Of a DNA stretch of 48,543 nucleotides, positions 39,543-48,543 are shown piece by piece; the stretch's first letter is position 1; the number at the start of each line of letters is the position of its first letter. The position numbers and the translations under genes were made by a program. The notes beneath the pieces are model-generated. The model made no database searches. It was not told the origin of the DNA and saw only the letters and a program-made list of their open reading frames with translations. Location of the stretch: positions 1 through 48,543 of the forward strand of contig NZ_CABVHY010000043.1 in assembly GCF_902497875.1 (NCBI RefSeq), written 5' to 3'. Origin of the DNA: Pseudomonas fluorescens. Its GTDB lineage: Bacteria; Pseudomonadota; Gammaproteobacteria; Pseudomonadales; Pseudomonadaceae.

Positions 39543-41540
39543 ATGATTGCTGAACAACCCACAGAGCTTGAGCACAACCCGCAAATACCCTTGTCGCAGG
39601 CGTTGCTGTTGCCGCGGATTGCGATCGAGAGCACTTCGCCGGTGATCGATGGTGGCCAGTTTGCGGTCAAGGCGGTGGTGGACCAGCCGGTGGTAGTCAC
39701 CACCAAGGTATTCGCCGATGGCCACGACCAGCTGGCGGTGAAGCTGTGCTGGCGCGGATCGGCTGATTCGCAGTGGTACAGCCTGACCATGACCGATCTG
39801 GGCAATAACGGCTGGGAAGGGCAGTTCACTGTGACTGAGCAGGGTCGCTATGGGTTTCGCATCGAAGCCTGGATCGATCAGTTCGCCAGTTTCTGTTATG
39901 AGTTAAGCAAGAAACATATGGCTGGGGTGCCGGTCAGCCTGGAGTTGCAGGAAGGGCGTAGCCACGTGCTGCAGGCGGCTTCACGCAGTGAAGGGACACT
40001 GAGCGAGCAGTTGCAGGCGTTGCACCGTGAACTGTCCGGTTTGCTGGAAGCCGAGCAGGTTGCACTGTTTCTGCACGAGCGCAGCGCCGACCTAATGGCC
40101 CAGGCCGATCATCGGGCCTTCCTCAGTATCAGCCCTGAATATGCGGTGGACGTCGAGCGCGAACTGGCGCAGTTCGCCAGTTGGTATGAGCTGTTTCCAC
40201 GTTCGATCACTGATGACCCGGCGCGTCATGGCACCTTCAACGATGTGCACTCGCGTTTGTCGATGATCCACGACATGGGTTTCGACGTATTGTATTTCCC
40301 GCCGATCCACCCGATCGGTCGCAGCTTTCGCAAGGGCCCGAACAATTCCCTGACGGCCGGCCCTGACGACCCGGGCAGTCCCTATGCGATCGGCAGTGCC
40401 GAGGGCGGGCACGAAGCGATTCACTCCGAACTGGGCACCCGTGAAGACTTCCGCCGGCTGGTGGCCGCCGCCGCTGATCACGGGCTGGAAATCGCCCTGG
40501 ATTTCGCCATTCAGTGTTCCCAGGATCACCCTTGGCTCAAAGAGCATCCGGGCTGGTTCAACTGGCGGCCGGACGGCAGCATCAAATACGCCGAGAACCC
40601 GCCGAAGAAGTATCAGGACATCGTCAACGTCGATTTTTATGCGGTCGATGCAATCCCCGGGCTCTGGCTTGCACTGCGGGACATCGTCATCGGTTGGGTC
40701 GAGGAGGGAGTGAAGATTTTCCGCGTCGACAATCCGCATACCAAGCCCCTCCCGTTCTGGCAGTGGATGATCGCCGATGTGCGGGCGCAGTACCCCGAGG
40801 TGATTTTCCTCGCCGAGGCCTTTACCAAGCCGGCCATGATGGCGCGATTGGGCAAGGTCGGTTATTCCCAGAGCTACACCTATTTCACCTGGCGCAACAC
40901 CAAGGCCGAACTGGCGACGTATTTCACCGAGTTGAACGAGTCGCCGTGGCGTGAGTGTTACCGGCCGAATTTCTTCGTCAATACGCCGGACATCAATCCC
41001 GGATTCCTGCATGAGTCGGGGCGCGCCGGTTTTCTCATCCGCGCCGCGCTGGCGACCATGGGCTCGGGGCTGTGGGGCATGTACTCAGGCTTTGAGTTGT
41101 GTGAGTCGGCGCCGGTACCGGGCAAGGAAGAGTACCTGGATTCGGAGAAATACCAGATCCGCCCTCGGGACTTCACTGCGCCGGGCAACATCATTGCCGA
41201 GATCGCCCAGCTCAATCGCATCCGCCGGCAGAACCCGGCGCTGCACAGTCATCTGGGGCTGAAGGTCTACAACGCGTGGAACGACAACATTCTGTATTTC
41301 GGCAAGCGCAGCGCCGATGGCAGCAATTTCATTCTGGTGGCGATCAGCCTCGATCCGTTCAACGCCCAGGAGGCGAGTTTCGAACTACCGTTGTGGGAGA
41401 TGGATTTGCCTGACGATGCGCAAACCAGCGGCGAGGACCTTATGAGCGGCCATCGCTGGACCTGGTACGGCAAGACCCAGTGGATGCGAATTGAACCCTG
41501 GCATCAGCCGTTCGGGATCTGGCGGATAACGGCGACTTGA
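39543..41540 (+). CDS. glgE: Alpha-1,4-glucan:maltose-1-phosphate maltosyltransferase GlgE
   Basis: A 665-residue GH13 subfamily 3 enzyme that extends alpha-1,4-glucans with maltosyl units from maltose-1-phosphate. N-terminal beta domain (residues ~25-125, LLLPRIAIESTSPVIDGGQFAVKAVV), helical insert, then the TIM barrel: DVLYFPPIHPIGRSFRKG, catalytic nucleophile Asp in GVKIFRVDNPHTKP and acid Glu in VIFLAEAFTKP. The ATG at 39543 has AAGGAG 8 bases upstream; an earlier in-frame ATG at 39519 lacks one. It works with TreS-Mak, which supplies maltose-1-phosphate, and with GlgB. The operon gap to treS is 215 bp and filled with REPs. Confidence 0.95.
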   Translation: MIAEQPTELEHNPQIPLSQALLLPRIAIESTSPVIDGGQFAVKAVVDQPVVVTTKVFADGHDQLAVKLCWRGSADSQWYSLTMTDLGNNGWEGQFTVTEQGRYGFRIEAWIDQFASFCYELSKKHMAGVPVSLELQEGRSHVLQAASRSEGTLSEQLQALHRELSGLLEAEQVALFLHERSADLMAQADHRAFLSISPEYAVDVERELAQFASWYELFPRSITDDPARHGTFNDVHSRLSMIHDMGFDVLYFPPIHPIGRSFRKGPNNSLTAGPDDPGSPYAIGSAEGGHEAIHSELGTREDFRRLVAAAADHGLEIALDFAIQCSQDHPWLKEHPGWFNWRPDGSIKYAENPPKKYQDIVNVDFYAVDAIPGLWLALRDIVIGWVEEGVKIFRVDNPHTKPLPFWQWMIADVRAQYPEVIFLAEAFTKPAMMARLGKVGYSQSYTYFTWRNTKAELATYFTELNESPWRECYRPNFFVNTPDINPGFLHESGRAGFLIRAALATMGSGLWGMYSGFELCESAPVPGKEEYLDSEKYQIRPRDFTAPGNIIAEIAQLNRIRRQNPALHSHLGLKVYNAWNDNILYFGKRSADGSNFILVAISLDPFNAQEASFELPLWEMDLPDDAQTSGEDLMSGHRWTWYGKTQWMRIEPWHQPFGIWRITAT

Positions 41541-41542
41541 TT

Positions 41543-41709
41543 TGTGGCGAGGGAGCTTGCCGGAACGCCGCACCGCCCCGCTCGGCTGCGAAGCAGTCGT
41601 GAAACCAGCGGTTGCGGTGTGCCTGAAAGAACAAGTTGTCAGCATTTGGGGCCGCTTCGCAGCCCAGCGGGGGCAAGCCCCCTCGCCACAGTAAGCTCCC
41701 CTCGCCACA
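41543..41709. repeat. REP array between glgE and treS
   Basis: A left arm TGTGGCGAGGGAGCTTGCCGG, a right arm CAGCGGGGGCAAGCCCCCTCGCCACA (41665-41690), and directly after it a second half-copy GTAAGCTCCCCTCGCCACA (41691-41709). The hairpins interrupt what is otherwise a tight glgE-treS-glgB block. Confidence 0.8.
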
Positions 41710-41755
41710 AAGGTCGCGGCGCTGCTTGCTTTTATGAATTCAACAGGAGTTACAG

Positions 41756-44700
41756 ATGGCGAAGAAACCCAAGTCAGCCGCCTTTATCAAGGATCCGCTC
41801 TGGTACAAGGATGCGGTGATTTACCAAGTACACGTTAAGTCTTTTTTCGACTCTAACAATGACGGGATCGGCGACTTTCCTGGCTTGATCGCCAAACTCG
41901 ATTACATTGCCGATCTCGGTGTGAACACCATCTGGGTATTGCCGTTCTACCCTTCACCGCGTCGCGACGATGGCTACGACATTGCCGAGTACCGTGGCGT
42001 GCATGCCGATTACGGGACCATGGCCGATGCCAAGCGATTTATCGCCGAAGCCCACAAGCGCGGGCTGCGGGTCATTACCGAGCTGGTCATCAACCATACC
42101 TCGGACCAGCACCCCTGGTTCCAGCGGGCACGCAAGGCCAAGCCTGGTTCGGCGGCTCGGGATTTCTATGTGTGGTCCGATGACGATCAGAAATATGACG
42201 GCACCCGGATCATCTTCCTCGACACCGAAAAATCCAACTGGACCTGGGACCCGGTGGCCGGCCAGTACTTCTGGCACCGGTTCTATTCCCACCAGCCGGA
42301 CCTGAATTTCGACAACCCGCAAGTCATGAAAGCCGTGCTCTCGGTGATGCGCTACTGGCTGGACATGGGCATCGACGGCTTGCGCCTGGACGCGATCCCT
42401 TACCTGATCGAGCGCGACGGCACCAACAACGAGAACCTGCCCGAGACCCATCAGGTGCTCAAGCAGATCCGCGCCGAGATCGATGCCAATTACCCGGACC
42501 GCATGCTGCTGGCCGAAGCCAATCAGTGGCCGGAAGATACTCAGCTGTATTTTGGTGATAAAAAGAGCGGCGATACCAAGGGCGACAACGGTGACGAGTG
42601 CCACATGGCTTTTCACTTCCCCTTGATGCCACGCATGTACATGGCACTGGCCCAGGAAGACCGCTTTCCGATCACCGACATCCTGCGCCAGACCCCGGAG
42701 ATTCCGGCCAACTGCCAGTGGGCGATTTTCCTGCGCAACCACGATGAGCTGACCCTGGAAATGGTCACCGACAAAGAGCGCGATTACCTGTGGAATTATT
42801 ACGCGTCCGACCGCCGGGCGCGGATCAACCTGGGGATTCGCCGCCGCCTGGCGCCCTTGATGGAACGCGACCGGCGTCGGGTCGAACTGCTCAACAGTCT
42901 GCTGTTGTCGATGCCGGGCACCCCGACCCTGTACTACGGCGATGAAATCGGCATGGGCGACAACATCTACCTCGGTGACCGCGACGGCGTGCGTACGCCA
43001 ATGCAATGGTCGATCGACCGTAACGGCGGCTTCTCCCGCGCCGACCCGGCGAGCCTGGTGCTACCGCCGATCATGGACCCGCTCTACGGTTATCTGTCGG
43101 TCAACGTCGAGACCCAGGCGGGCGATCCCCATTCGCTGCTGAACTGGAACCGGCGGATGCTGGCGGTGCGTAAACAGTCGAAGGCGTTTGGCCGCGGTAC
43201 GCTGAGAATGCTTTCACCGAGCAACCGGCGGATTCTGGCCTATACCCGGGAGTACACCGGTCCTGATGGCAAGCACGAAATCATTCTCTGCGTGGCCAAT
43301 GTGTCACGCAGCGCCCAGGCCGCCGAACTGGACCTGTCAACGTACGCCGGGATGGTGCCGGTGGAGATGCTTGGCGGTAACGCCTTTCCACCGATCGGCC
43401 AGCTGAACTTCCTGCTGACCCTGGCACCTTACGGGTTCTACTGGTTTGTGTTGGCGGCGGAAAACCAGATGCCCAGCTGGCATGTGGAACCGGCGAAAAG
43501 CATGCCGGACTTCACCACCCTGGTGCTGAAAAAACGCCTCGAAGAATTGCTCGAAGCACCGTCGCGCACCACTCTGGAGCAGACTTCACTACCGGCCTGG
43601 TTGCCAAAGCGCCGTTGGTTCGCCAGCAAGGACTCGACGATCGGGCAAGTGCATATCGTCTACGGCGTGCGTTTTGGCGACCCGCAGCATCCGGTGCTGC
43701 TCAGCGAGATCGAGGTCACCAGCGACGGTCAGACCAATCGTTATCAATTGCCCTTCGGCTTACTGGGCGAAGATCAATACAGTGCGGCCTTGCCGCAGCA
43801 ACTGGCATTGGCCCGGGTCCGGCGCGGACGGCAAGTCGGCTTGATCACCGACGCCTTCAGCCTTGATACCTTTGTGCGGGCGGTCTTGCACGATATACAG
43901 GCGCAGACCGTATTGCCGACCAGTGCTGGCGAGATCCGTTTCGAGCCGACCACGGAACTGGCGAAGCTGGGCTTGAACGACGAATCTGAAGTGCGTTATC
44001 TGTCGGCCGAACAGTCCAACAGTTCGGTGGTAATCGGCAACAGCCTGGTGTTGAAGTTGATCCGCAAAGTCAGCGCCGGGGTGCATCCGGAACTGGAGAT
44101 GGGTGCCTATCTCACCGCAGCCGGTTTCCTCCATATCTCACCGCTGCTCGGCTCGGTGCTGCGCCGCGATGAGCAGGGTGAGGACACGTTGCTGATGATC
44201 GCCCAGGGTTACCTGAGCAATCAGGGCGATGCCTGGGAGTGGACGCAGAACAACCTCGAACGGGCGATTCGCGATGAATTGGCCGAAGCGATTTCCGAGC
44301 AGGAACAGCATTACAACGCCCTCGGCGAATTGAAGGATTTCGCCGGCATGCTGGGGCAGCGTCTGGGCGAAATGCATCAGATACTGGCGGCGGCGACCGA
44401 CAATCCCGATTTCAGCCCGCAACCGAGTACGCTCAAGGACGCACAGGCATGGACCCGCCATATCGGGGCGCAACTGGAGCGCGCCTTGCAGATGCTCAAG
44501 CAGCATCAGGCCGAGTTGCGGCACGAGGATCAACTGCTGATCAGCCGTTTGCTGCAACACAAGAAGGCGTTGCTCAGTCATATTCAGGCGCTGGCGAAAC
44601 AGGCCACTGGCGGTTTGCGCATACGTGTGCACGGTGACCTGCATCTGGGCCAGGTGCTGGTGATCAAGGGTGATGCCTATCTGATCGACTTCGAAGGCGA

Positions 44701-45112
44701 ACCGGCGCGGGCATTGCATGAGCGGCGGGGCAAGCACAGTCCGTACAAAGATGTCAGCGGTGTGCTGCGCTCGTTCGACTATGCGGCGGCAATGGCGTTG
44801 AATGTGCAGAATGTCGATGGCTCGGCCCAGGCCCATGCCGCGCGTCGGCGCGTGACCGAGCGCTATGTCATTGAAGCGCGAGAAGCGTTTGTTCAGGCAT
44901 ATCGGCTGGCAACGTCTAGTCTTGCTCATGCATGGCAGGACGCCGAAGGTGAGGACGCCGCGCTGGCGTTGTTCGGCCTGGAGAAAGCGGCTTATGAGGT
45001 AGTCTATGAAGCCGAGAATCGTCCCACCTGGCTGCCGGTGCCATTGCACGGTTTGTACGGGTTATTGAATGGGCTCAAACCCTTTTCCGACACAGAGACC
45101 AGTGGAGAGTAG
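41756..45112 (+). CDS. treS: Trehalose synthase/maltokinase fusion (TreS-Mak)
   Basis: A 1118-residue bifunctional protein. Residues ~10-560 are GH13 trehalose synthase, which interconverts trehalose and maltose: KDAVIYQVHVKSFFDSNNDGIGDF, nucleophile Asp in GIDGLRLDAIPYL, acid Glu in MLLAEANQWPED, and FLRNHDELTLEM. Residues ~600-1110 are maltokinase: LPAWLPKRRWFASKD, catalytic loop RVHGDLHLGQVLV and metal site LIDFEGEPARALHERRGKHSP, making maltose-1-phosphate from maltose and ATP. The fusion channels trehalose into GlgE's substrate. AGGAG precedes the ATG. The stop is 2 bp from the glgB start, so the two are cotranslated. Confidence 0.95.
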   Translation: MAKKPKSAAFIKDPLWYKDAVIYQVHVKSFFDSNNDGIGDFPGLIAKLDYIADLGVNTIWVLPFYPSPRRDDGYDIAEYRGVHADYGTMADAKRFIAEAHKRGLRVITELVINHTSDQHPWFQRARKAKPGSAARDFYVWSDDDQKYDGTRIIFLDTEKSNWTWDPVAGQYFWHRFYSHQPDLNFDNPQVMKAVLSVMRYWLDMGIDGLRLDAIPYLIERDGTNNENLPETHQVLKQIRAEIDANYPDRMLLAEANQWPEDTQLYFGDKKSGDTKGDNGDECHMAFHFPLMPRMYMALAQEDRFPITDILRQTPEIPANCQWAIFLRNHDELTLEMVTDKERDYLWNYYASDRRARINLGIRRRLAPLMERDRRRVELLNSLLLSMPGTPTLYYGDEIGMGDNIYLGDRDGVRTPMQWSIDRNGGFSRADPASLVLPPIMDPLYGYLSVNVETQAGDPHSLLNWNRRMLAVRKQSKAFGRGTLRMLSPSNRRILAYTREYTGPDGKHEIILCVANVSRSAQAAELDLSTYAGMVPVEMLGGNAFPPIGQLNFLLTLAPYGFYWFVLAAENQMPSWHVEPAKSMPDFTTLVLKKRLEELLEAPSRTTLEQTSLPAWLPKRRWFASKDSTIGQVHIVYGVRFGDPQHPVLLSEIEVTSDGQTNRYQLPFGLLGEDQYSAALPQQLALARVRRGRQVGLITDAFSLDTFVRAVLHDIQAQTVLPTSAGEIRFEPTTELAKLGLNDESEVRYLSAEQSNSSVVIGNSLVLKLIRKVSAGVHPELEMGAYLTAAGFLHISPLLGSVLRRDEQGEDTLLMIAQGYLSNQGDAWEWTQNNLERAIRDELAEAISEQEQHYNALGELKDFAGMLGQRLGEMHQILAAATDNPDFSPQPSTLKDAQAWTRHIGAQLERALQMLKQHQAELRHEDQLLISRLLQHKKALLSHIQALAKQATGGLRIRVHGDLHLGQVLVIKGDAYLIDFEGEPARALHERRGKHSPYKDVSGVLRSFDYAAAMALNVQNVDGSAQAHAARRRVTERYVIEAREAFVQAYRLATSSLAHAWQDAEGEDAALALFGLEKAAYEVVYEAENRPTWLPVPLHGLYGLLNGLKPFSDTETSGE

Positions 45113-45114
45113 TC

Positions 45115-47346
45115 ATGAGTTTCTCAAACAGGGAACAGGGGCATTCGAAAGAGAAATTACTGCCCGGCGCCAAGGATATCGATGCGTTGGTGCGCGCCGA
45201 GCATCATGATCCGTTTGCGATCCTGGGCCCCCATGGCGATGGTGCCGGTGGGCAGTTTATTCGCGGGTTCCTGCCCGGTGCCCTGAGTGTTCAGGTGCTG
45301 GCCAGTGATAGCGGTGAAGTGCTCGGGAACCTGGAGGCGACCGATGTGCCGGGTTTGTTTGTCGGGCATTTCGACCGCGCGCAAGCCTATCAACTGCGGA
45401 TCAACTGGGCGGGCGGCGAGCAGACCAGCGAAGACCCTTACAGCTTCGGCCCGCTGTTGGGCGAGATGGACCTTTATCTGTTCGCCGAAGGTAATCATCG
45501 CGATCTGAGCGCCTGCCTTGGCGCGCAGCTGATGACCGTGGACGGCGTCGATGGCGTGCGTTTTGCGGTGTGGGCACCGAATGCCCGAAGGGTCTCGGTG
45601 GTCGGTGACTTCAACGTCTGGGACGGCCGTCGACATCCGATGCGCCTGCGTCATCCGTCCGGGGTATGGGAGTTGTTCATCCCGCGCCTGCAGGCAGGGG
45701 AGGCCTACAAGTACGAAATTCTCGGCGCGCACGGGATTCTGCCGCTCAAGGCCGACCCGATGGCGCTGGCCACTCAGCTGCCGCCGGATACCGCATCGAA
45801 GGTCGCATCGCCACTGCGGATCGACTGGCAGGACCACGAGTGGATGCAGACTCGCGGCGAGCGCCACCGGCCGAATGCACCGCTGTCGATCTATGAATTG
45901 CATGCGGGCTCCTGGCAATGTGAAGTCGATGACCTCGGTGAGGTGTCGCGTCAATACAACTGGCACGAGCTGGCCGAGCGCTTGATCCCCTACGTGCAGG
46001 AACTGGGCTTCACTCATATCGAGCTGATGCCGATCATGGAACATCCGTTCGGCGGCTCCTGGGGTTACCAGCCACTGTCGCAGTTCGCCCCGAGCGCCCG
46101 TTATGGCTCGCCGGAGGATTTCGGTTATTTCGTCAACGCCTGCCACCAGGCGAACATCGGGGTAATCCTTGATTGGGTCCCGGCGCATTTCCCCACCGAC
46201 ACCCACGGCCTGGCGCAATTCGACGGGACCGCGCTGTATGAGTACGGCAACCCTCAGGAAGGCTTCCATCAGGATTGGGATACCTTGATCTACAACCTGG
46301 GGCGCACCGAAGTTCACGGTTTCATGCTGGCCTCGGCACTGCACTGGCTCAAGCATTTCCATGTCGACGGCCTGCGGGTGGATGCAGTGGCCTCGATGCT
46401 CTACCGCGATTACTCACGTAAAGCCGGCGAGTGGGTACCCAATCGCCACGGCGGTCGCGAGAACCTTGAAGCCATCGATTTTGTCCGGCACCTGAACGAC
46501 GTGGTCGCGCTGGAGGCTCCGGGGGCGCTGATGATTGCCGAAGAGTCGACCGCCTGGCCCGGCGTCAGTCAGGGCACCCAGCAGGGTGGTCTGGGTTTCA
46601 ATTACAAATGGAACATGGGCTGGATGCACGATTCGCTGCATTACATTCAGCAGGACCCGGTGTACCGCGCTCATCATCACAACGAGTTGAGCTTCGGCCT
46701 GGTGTACGCCTGGTCCGAGCGGTTCATCCTGCCGATCTCCCACGATGAAGTGGTCCATGGCAAACATTCGCTGATCGATAAAATGCCCGGCGATCGCTGG
46801 CAGAAATTCGCCAACCTGCGCGCTTACCTGAGCTTCATGTGGGCGCATCCGGGCAAGAAGCTGCTGTTCATGGGCTGCGAGTTCGGCCAGTGGCGGGAGT
46901 GGAATCACGATCAGCAACTGGACTGGTACTTGATGCAGTATCCCGAGCACCGGGGTGTGCAGAAGCTGGTGGCGGATCTGAACCGGCTGTACCGTGAAGA
47001 GCCGGCGCTGCACGATCAGGACGATGCGCCACAGGGGTTCCAGTGGCTGATCGGTGACGATGCAATCAACAGCGTGTATGCCTGGTTGCGCTGGAGCAAG
47101 GAAGGGCGGCCGGTGCTGGTGGTGGCCAACTTCACGCCAGTGCCGCGTCAGGCCTATCGGATCGGCGTGCCGTTCGCCGGGCGCTGGAGCGAAGTGATCA
47201 ACAGCGATGCCGACACCTATGCCGGTTCCAATTTTGGCAATGGCGGCGGAGTCTTCACCGAGGACGAGCCCAGCCATGGCCAGGCCCTGTCGCTGGTGTT
47301 GAACTTGCCGCCGCTGGGGGTGTTGATCCTGCGGCCCGAGGGTTAA
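45115..47346 (+). CDS. glgB: 1,4-alpha-glucan branching enzyme GlgB
   Basis: A 743-residue GH13/CBM48 enzyme adding alpha-1,6 branches. Two N-terminal CBM48-type domains (HHDPFAILGPHGDG near residue 30; VRFAVWAPNARRVSVVGDFNVWDG near 145) precede the barrel: HIELMPIMEHPFGGSWGYQ, nucleophile Asp in VDGLRVDAVASMLYRDY, acid Glu in LMIAEESTAWPGV and transition-state Asp in ISHDEVVHGKHSL. It starts 2 bp after treS with GGAGAG upstream. Together with GlgE and TreS-Mak it completes the GlgE route to branched glucan, linked to desiccation and osmotic tolerance in pseudomonads. Confidence 0.96.
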   Translation: MSFSNREQGHSKEKLLPGAKDIDALVRAEHHDPFAILGPHGDGAGGQFIRGFLPGALSVQVLASDSGEVLGNLEATDVPGLFVGHFDRAQAYQLRINWAGGEQTSEDPYSFGPLLGEMDLYLFAEGNHRDLSACLGAQLMTVDGVDGVRFAVWAPNARRVSVVGDFNVWDGRRHPMRLRHPSGVWELFIPRLQAGEAYKYEILGAHGILPLKADPMALATQLPPDTASKVASPLRIDWQDHEWMQTRGERHRPNAPLSIYELHAGSWQCEVDDLGEVSRQYNWHELAERLIPYVQELGFTHIELMPIMEHPFGGSWGYQPLSQFAPSARYGSPEDFGYFVNACHQANIGVILDWVPAHFPTDTHGLAQFDGTALYEYGNPQEGFHQDWDTLIYNLGRTEVHGFMLASALHWLKHFHVDGLRVDAVASMLYRDYSRKAGEWVPNRHGGRENLEAIDFVRHLNDVVALEAPGALMIAEESTAWPGVSQGTQQGGLGFNYKWNMGWMHDSLHYIQQDPVYRAHHHNELSFGLVYAWSERFILPISHDEVVHGKHSLIDKMPGDRWQKFANLRAYLSFMWAHPGKKLLFMGCEFGQWREWNHDQQLDWYLMQYPEHRGVQKLVADLNRLYREEPALHDQDDAPQGFQWLIGDDAINSVYAWLRWSKEGRPVLVVANFTPVPRQAYRIGVPFAGRWSEVINSDADTYAGSNFGNGGGVFTEDEPSHGQALSLVLNLPPLGVLILRPEG

Positions 47347-47372
47347 CGCGGACATTGGGTGAGGGAGCTTTC

Positions 47373-47393
47373 TGTGGCGAGGGGGCAAGCCCC
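47373..47393. repeat. Single REP element after glgB
   Basis: TGTGGCGAGGGGGCAAGCCCC lies between the convergent glgB and autotransporter-domain genes; only one arm is present. Confidence 0.7.
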
Positions 47394-47411
47394 ATAACCA
47401 CAACCAAACCC

Positions 47412-48470
47412 TCACCAACGCATCCGCACACCCAGACTGCCAATCAAACCATTAAGGTCGTTGTCGTCGACATCGCTGCTGTAGTCGGCGCTGATGTACA
47501 GGCTCACGGTGGGCGAGACTTTGGCCACCAGGCCAAGGCCCAGATCGACGGTGGAGGATTTGCGACTGCTGCTGATCTTGTCGACACGGTCGAGGCTCAG
47601 CGTGTCGCCGCTATACACCGTATGCCACAAGTTGGTCCGCACATAGGGTTCGACCGGCAGCCCGCGAATTTCGTAGCTACCTTTCAAGCGGGCTCCGACC
47701 CGGCCACTCCAGGACGTCAAATCGCTGGACGAGGCGGTGCCGTTGCCGCCATTCATGGGGTCCAGGCTGATCCGTTGATTGATCAACTGCGCCTGGGGTT
47801 CAACGACCCAGTTTTCGCTGATGCCGATGGGGAAGCCACCTTCGACCGACAGCGTCACCGCACTACCTTCGGCGGCCTGCCGGGCGCCCTGTTCGCTGCG
47901 GCTGAAGCCATTGACCCGGCCGCCGCTCGCGGTCAAATCCACATGCCAGCCTTGCGGGCCGGTCAGGCTCCAGTAGGCACCCATGCTCGGGCCTTCGAGG
48001 TTCAGGCTGTCATGTCGCGGGTCGGCGACGGTGCGCGAGGTCAACATGCCATTGCTGTTGCCCTGGAACTGGCTCTGACCTGCGACCAGGCCGACACGCT
48101 GGGTGTGCCCGCTGTCATTTTTCAAGGTGTAGAGCGCCGGTCCCCTGGACAGGTGGTCGGCGTACTGCGAGGTGAGGAAGTCGCTTTCAGCCTGCCTGGA
48201 GGCCTGGCCATATACCCGCTCCCAGGCGGCAGGGGCAGCTTCATTGATGGTCAGTGGCTGAGTGTCGAGGCGCGGGTTGGAGCTGTAAGGTCCGGTGAAG
48301 GTCGAATCCGGTGTCGGCAAGGTAAACACTGGAATGTCCTGGCGATACCAGGGCGTCGACTCCTCTTCGGCATTACCTGCCTGAACCTCCATGGAGGAAC
48401 AGAGCAACAACGTAGTCGAAACGGCACAAATGGTGATTTTGATCTCTTGTGGGGTGATTGAAGTTTTCAT
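47412..48470 (-). CDS. Autotransporter beta-domain outer-membrane protein, minimal passenger
   Basis: A 352-residue protein with a signal peptide (ICAVSTTLLLCSSMEVQA), a short linker (~residues 30-80, STPWYRQDIPVFTLPTP) and an autotransporter beta-barrel domain: AWERVYGQASRQ, GLVAGQSQFQ, MGAYWSLTGPQGWHVDLTASGG, ending SLGVRMRW with the terminal aromatic residue needed for Bam recognition. The usual long passenger and pectin-lyase-like region are absent, so this is either a stand-alone barrel or a translocator left after passenger loss. Similar short proteins do occur in pseudomonads. The start is the only ATG before the signal peptide; the ribosome site is weak. Confidence 0.8.
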   Translation of the reverse strand: MKTSITPQEIKITICAVSTTLLLCSSMEVQAGNAEEESTPWYRQDIPVFTLPTPDSTFTGPYSSNPRLDTQPLTINEAAPAAWERVYGQASRQAESDFLTSQYADHLSRGPALYTLKNDSGHTQRVGLVAGQSQFQGNSNGMLTSRTVADPRHDSLNLEGPSMGAYWSLTGPQGWHVDLTASGGRVNGFSRSEQGARQAAEGSAVTLSVEGGFPIGISENWVVEPQAQLINQRISLDPMNGGNGTASSSDLTSWSGRVGARLKGSYEIRGLPVEPYVRTNLWHTVYSGDTLSLDRVDKISSSRKSSTVDLGLGLVAKVSPTVSLYISADYSSDVDDNDLNGLIGSLGVRMRW

Positions 48471-48543
48471 GGAGGTCTACCTTGCAATGGCATGCCTTAT
48501 CCCGCTATGGCGTCTCTCCTACCCCGAATGAGGGGCGACCGAA

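Overview
The window looks like a chromosomal segment of a fluorescent-group Pseudomonas. Coding sequence is GC-rich, Shine-Dalgarno sites are AGGAG-like, intergenic gaps are crowded with Pseudomonas REP palindromes (GTAGGAGCTGCCG, TGTGGCGAGGG and CGCGAGCAAGCTCGC types), and the gene set is Pseudomonas-typical: muxABC-opmB, orphan ccoN4/ccoQ4, the glgE-treS/mak-glgB block, and DUF6124 and DUF3203 small proteins. I see no tRNA, rRNA, transposase, integrase or CRISPR array. All family assignments were made by reading the translated sequence; no database search was run.

Layout. 1-2.9 kb: a cupin (cut by the window edge), an ABM-type monooxygenase and a MocR-type regulator on the minus strand, divergent from a carboxymuconolactone-decarboxylase-like gene. 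3.1-5.0 kb: a GNAT acetyltransferase, an Asp/Glu racemase and an unknown protein. 5.2-9.35 kb: orphan cbb3 oxidase subunits ccoN4-ccoQ4 divergent from a siroheme nitrite/sulfite reductase and its DUF934 partner. 9.5-12.8 kb: an eight-heme membrane-anchored cytochrome with HEAT/TPR tail, and a DUF3313 lipoprotein. 12.9-15.3 kb: a decaying locus with a multiply broken spermidine-synthase-like gene, a truncated HAD phosphatase lacking its nucleophile, two very small ORFs and an intact outer-membrane protein. 15.7-18.3 kb: two tandem short RHS-core proteins with a shared N-terminal domain and upstream region but unrelated C-termini. 18.6-20.1 kb: a structured leader plus DUF6124, then tpx. 20.2-29.2 kb: the muxABC-opmB efflux operon. 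29.5-32.5 kb: an MHYT-GGDEF-EAL protein and an SDR. 32.6-35.5 kb: a second MocR regulator and a CcoG-like ferredoxin. 35.7-39.3 kb: DUF3203, MgtC/SapB, a lower-GC S41 peptidase islet and a Pro-rich small protein. 39.5-47.3 kb: glgE, treS-maltokinase fusion and glgB. 47.4-48.5 kb: an autotransporter beta-domain protein.

How genes work together. The strongest systems-level signal is that ccoN4-ccoQ4/nitrite-sulfite reductase/DUF934 and ccoG-mocR, which I recall as neighbours in P. aeruginosa (PA4129-PA4134), are here about 23 kb apart. Both intergenic regions nevertheless carry the same bipartite element, ACAGACTCAG-N15-GCGGATCAGAT, in the same orientation, which suggests one regulon kept together by an operator rather than by gene order. 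TreS-Mak, GlgE and GlgB form a complete trehalose/maltose to maltose-1-phosphate to branched alpha-glucan route, preceded by an AlgU-like promoter. MuxABC-OpmB is a complete tripartite pump with all four genes translationally coupled.

The best candidates for undescribed biology are the split respiratory regulon with its shared site, the tandem RHS pair with a palindromic upstream element, and the structured leader of the DUF6124 gene.
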